NCBI RefSeq assembly: GCF_009939295.1
Contig: NZ_WVIC01000043.1
Location: forward strand, 1 to 34,693
Length of the DNA stretch: 34,693 bases
Direction: 5' to 3'
Origin: Petrachloros mirabilis ULC683
GTDB lineage: Bacteria; Cyanobacteriota; Cyanobacteriia; Thermosynechococcales; Thermosynechococcaceae
Shown here piece by piece: positions 32,645 to 34,693 of this stretch. The translations under genes were made by a program, and so were the position numbers. The first letter of the stretch is position 1, and each line of letters begins with the position of its first letter. The notes under the pieces are model-generated. The model was not told the origin of the DNA. It made no database searches and was given only the letters and a program-made list of their open reading frames with translations.

Positions 32645-33592
32645 ATGACAGTTTCTATTCAAAGTACGACCACCGAAAGCATTTGGCCCAGTTTATCGCT
32701 AGCAGCATGGCAGGATACCTATGCAACTGTCCATCGGTGGACACAGATTGTCGGTAAAATTCGCCTTGCACTCGCTCCCAATCTCAATCACTGGTGGCAA
32801 TCTACCCTTTATGTCACGCCACGCGGATTGACAACCTCTGTCATTCCTTACGGCACTCGAACCTTTCAAATTAGCTTTGATTTTCTCGATCATCAATTAC
32901 AGATTGAAACGAGCGACGGCATGATCAAAAGAATTCCACTCACTCCACGCTCCGTTGCAGAGTTCTATCAAACTGTGATGACTGCACTGAGCGAGATCGG
33001 GATTGAAGTCCGAATTTGGCCAATGCCGCAAGAAATTGCAGAACCACTCCGGCTTGATCAAGATGATCAACATAGTGCTTATGACCCAGAGTATGCCCAG
33101 CGGTTCTGGCGAATCCTTGTGCAAGTCGATCGAGTCATGACCCTGTTCCGCTCACGATTTATGGGTAAATCCAGCCCTGTCCATTTCTTTTGGGGTAGTT
33201 TTGATCTCGCTGTAACTCGTTTTTCGGGTCGTCGTGCGCCAGAACATCCAGGTGGAGTGCCGAATATGGCAGATTGGGTAACACGAGAAGCCTATTCCCA
33301 TGAGGTCAGCAGTTGTGGTTTTTGGCCAGGGGGTGGAGCAGTGGTAGAGCCTGTTTTTTATGCTTACGCTTACCCTGCACCAGAAGGGTTTCAAGATTAT
33401 CCTGTCCAGCCCCAAGCGGCATTCTATAGCTCAGAGATGCAAGAGTTTATCCTACCCTATGAAGCCGTGAGACAGGCTGATGATCCAGATGCAGCGCTGC
33501 TGACTTTTCTGCAAAGCACCTATGAGGCAGCAGCCAATTTGGGTCATTGGGATCGAGCCGCACTGGAGCGTAACCCGCATCTACAAGGGTAG
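32645..33592 (+). CDS. DUF5996 family protein
   Basis: The 315-residue soluble protein matches the DUF5996 pattern: WQDTYATVHRWTQIVGKIRLA near the start, HWWQSTLYVTPRGLTTS, FFWGSFDLAVTRFSGRRAPEHPGGVPNMADWVTREAYSHEVSSCGFWPG in the middle, and FYAYAYPAPEGF toward the end. The function is unknown. The Trp/His-rich core and the GFWPGG motif suggest ligand or cofactor binding, which is inference. It starts behind GGAGG at the expected spacing. Confidence 0.85.
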   Translation: MTVSIQSTTTESIWPSLSLAAWQDTYATVHRWTQIVGKIRLALAPNLNHWWQSTLYVTPRGLTTSVIPYGTRTFQISFDFLDHQLQIETSDGMIKRIPLTPRSVAEFYQTVMTALSEIGIEVRIWPMPQEIAEPLRLDQDDQHSAYDPEYAQRFWRILVQVDRVMTLFRSRFMGKSSPVHFFWGSFDLAVTRFSGRRAPEHPGGVPNMADWVTREAYSHEVSSCGFWPGGGAVVEPVFYAYAYPAPEGFQDYPVQPQAAFYSSEMQEFILPYEAVRQADDPDAALLTFLQSTYEAAANLGHWDRAALERNPHLQG

Positions 33593-33672
33593 CAAGTACT
33601 TGCACCATCGCATTTGGGTATCCGAACCTTTCCTTGTCAGAGAGTACACTAGTAAATCCTAAAAGAAGAGAG

Positions 33673-34431
33673 ATGTCTGAACAACTGACCAAAATCACTG
33701 AGCATCAATGCCAAAATGCTCCTGCCAAATATGATGATTTGAAGGCACTATTCCTTAACTGTACCCTCAATCGAACCCCTATACTGTCCCACACCCAAGG
33801 GGTAATTAATATTGCTAAAGGTATCTTTGAAGCCAATGGTGTACAAACTAAGGTAATTCGTCCGGTTGACTATGAAATCCCTGCGGGCTTGGGAATAGAC
33901 ATGTCCCAGACGGATGAATGGGACAGGGACGATTGGCCGCAAATTCAGGCCGAGATTGACGCCACCGATATTTTGGTTCTATGTACCTCAGTCTGGTTGG
34001 GTGAAAAAAGTTCAGTTTGTAACCGAGTCCTAGAGCGGATGTATGGTTATACCCATCTACTTAACGAAAAGGGTCAGTATCGAGACTATGGGAAGGTGGG
34101 AGCCACTCTGATTACTGGCAATGAAGATGGAGTCAAGCACTGTGCCATGAATATTCTGTTTTCCCTATCACATATTGGCTACACAATTCCGCCTCAAGTG
34201 GACGCTGGATGGTTAGGAGAAGTGGGTCCAGGACCATCCTATCTAGATCCAGGATCAGGGGGGTCAGAGAATGATTTCACCAATCGCAATACCACCTTCT
34301 TGGCCTGGAATTGTATGCATATGGCCCGTCTACTGAAAGACAATGGTGGCATTCCCGCTCATGGGAATCAGCCTGAGGTCTGGGATGCAGGCTGTAAAAC
34401 AGACTTCAATAACCCAGAACATAAGCGATAG
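33673..34431 (+). CDS. Flavodoxin-fold NAD(P)H-dependent oxidoreductase
   Basis: 252 residues. It has a flavodoxin-like start (LKALFLNCTLNRTP, FMN-phosphate loop), DILVLCTSVWLGEKSSVCNRVLERMYG (about residues 98-124, the FMN-isoalloxazine loop and following helix), and VGATLITGNEDGVKHCAMNILFSLSHIGYTIPP. This is the 'NADPH-dependent FMN reductase/flavodoxin family' type that reduces quinones, azo or nitro compounds. ATG 33673 follows AGAAGAGAG. No partner gene is visible downstream; a transposase relic follows. Confidence 0.88.
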   Translation: MSEQLTKITEHQCQNAPAKYDDLKALFLNCTLNRTPILSHTQGVINIAKGIFEANGVQTKVIRPVDYEIPAGLGIDMSQTDEWDRDDWPQIQAEIDATDILVLCTSVWLGEKSSVCNRVLERMYGYTHLLNEKGQYRDYGKVGATLITGNEDGVKHCAMNILFSLSHIGYTIPPQVDAGWLGEVGPGPSYLDPGSGGSENDFTNRNTTFLAWNCMHMARLLKDNGGIPAHGNQPEVWDAGCKTDFNNPEHKR

Positions 34432-34453
34432 TGTCACCAAAAGCAGTTCTAGG

Positions 34454-34693
34454 CTAGAGATTCAGAAGTAACAGGCAGTACATGCCCAACCATGCCCCCA
34501 TTTGGACAGAGGTCGGAGTTGCAGCGCTTGCGCTTCCAAACAAATTTAGGGTTAGATTTCGAGCTATAGCCAATATATTCGGTAGTGGCTCAACCCGTAT
34601 TCTCGATGCATCTTCTCCTTGGGTGACATCGCGTACATAGCAGCCCATTCCTGGGCACCGGGAAGTAAGTCAACCTCACGAAACACGCTGACA
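34454..34693 (-). pseudogene. Decayed ISAs1-type transposase fragment
   Basis: On the minus strand, the frame from 34648 reads YVRDVTQGEDASRIRVEPLP then NILAIARNLTLNLF, the conserved C-terminal block of ISAs1-family transposases (RDVTfxEDxSRIR...RNLalNL). Just upstream, in another frame that runs to the window edge, VSVFREVDLLPGAQEWAAM resembles an earlier part of the same protein (RxVxVF...eW). So there is an internal deletion plus frameshift, and the C-terminus is also abnormal. The fragment continues beyond the window. Confidence 0.65.

Noticed and set aside
1-34693. CRISPR arrays, tRNA or rRNA genes
   Set aside because: I looked for regularly spaced direct repeats and tRNA cloverleaf signatures (GTTCGAAtC-type T loops with a CCA end) and found none that hold up.

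Overview
The window reads as chromosomal DNA of a cyanobacterium. It has many HIP1-type GCGATCGC octamers, a hopanoid gene (hpnH), cyanobacterial membrane-protein families, a giant hybrid Ser/Thr-kinase/histidine-kinase of the cyanobacterial type, and GC-rich palindromic intergenic repeats typical of that phylum. A filamentous, Leptolyngbya-like organism is a guess; the genus cannot be fixed from this sequence.

Layout. (1) 0.2-6.4 kb is core genome: hpnH; a minus-strand trio of small envelope-type proteins (TM plus coiled coil, YtxH-like, DUF948-like); a YbjN-type protein; a lipoate ligase/octanoyltransferase; and a minus-strand pair of a MacB/LolD-type ABC ATPase and an M50 site-2 protease with CBS domains. 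(2) 6.5-10.9 kb is an accessory patch: a stand-alone tnpB, gmd (GDP-mannose 4,6-dehydratase) without its usual partner, an Rpn/PD-(D/E)XK nuclease-like ORF, two adjacent strong hairpins, and a pentapeptide-repeat protein. (3) 11.0-14.9 kb is housekeeping: DUF456 membrane protein, queG, class I aldolase fbaB, and lgt. (4) 15.0-22.4 kb is a two-gene signalling unit: a 2,251-residue protein (Ser/Thr kinase, AAA ATPase, helical repeats, GAF, four PAS, NarX-type histidine kinase) followed 4 nt later by its probable NarL/LuxR-type response regulator. Heptameric repeats related to CCCCACA have been inserted in frame into this locus three times. (5) 22.8-34.4 kb is a plus-strand island of small oxidoreductases and hydrolases: YcaC-type isochorismatase-fold hydrolase, pirin, a Cys-less DsbA-like protein, two alpha/beta hydrolases, an ABM monooxygenase with a membrane tail, SnoaL-like protein, zinc-free quinone reductase, SDR, DUF5996 protein and flavodoxin-like protein. 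It also holds decayed genes (AraC HTH, CPBP protein, UBP zinc finger) and three different palindromic MITE-like repeats. The right edge is a decayed ISAs1-type transposase.

How the parts may work together. The island looks like a patchwork, built by several acquisitions, of enzymes that handle electrophiles, quinones or other reactive small molecules. GC content appears to change from gene to gene. Two of its transcription units start behind near-identical ~125 bp regulatory blocks that carry the same 14-bp dyad (CTAACTTAAGTTAG), so they are probably co-regulated. A third unit starts behind two different dyads. No intact regulator lies within the island; the only local candidate is the AraC tail, which is frameshifted. 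The upstream kinase/response-regulator pair is intact, but nothing in the sequence links it to the dyads.

Limits: all family calls are by reading motifs in the translations; no database search was run. Start codons were chosen from Shine-Dalgarno spacing and family length where possible.
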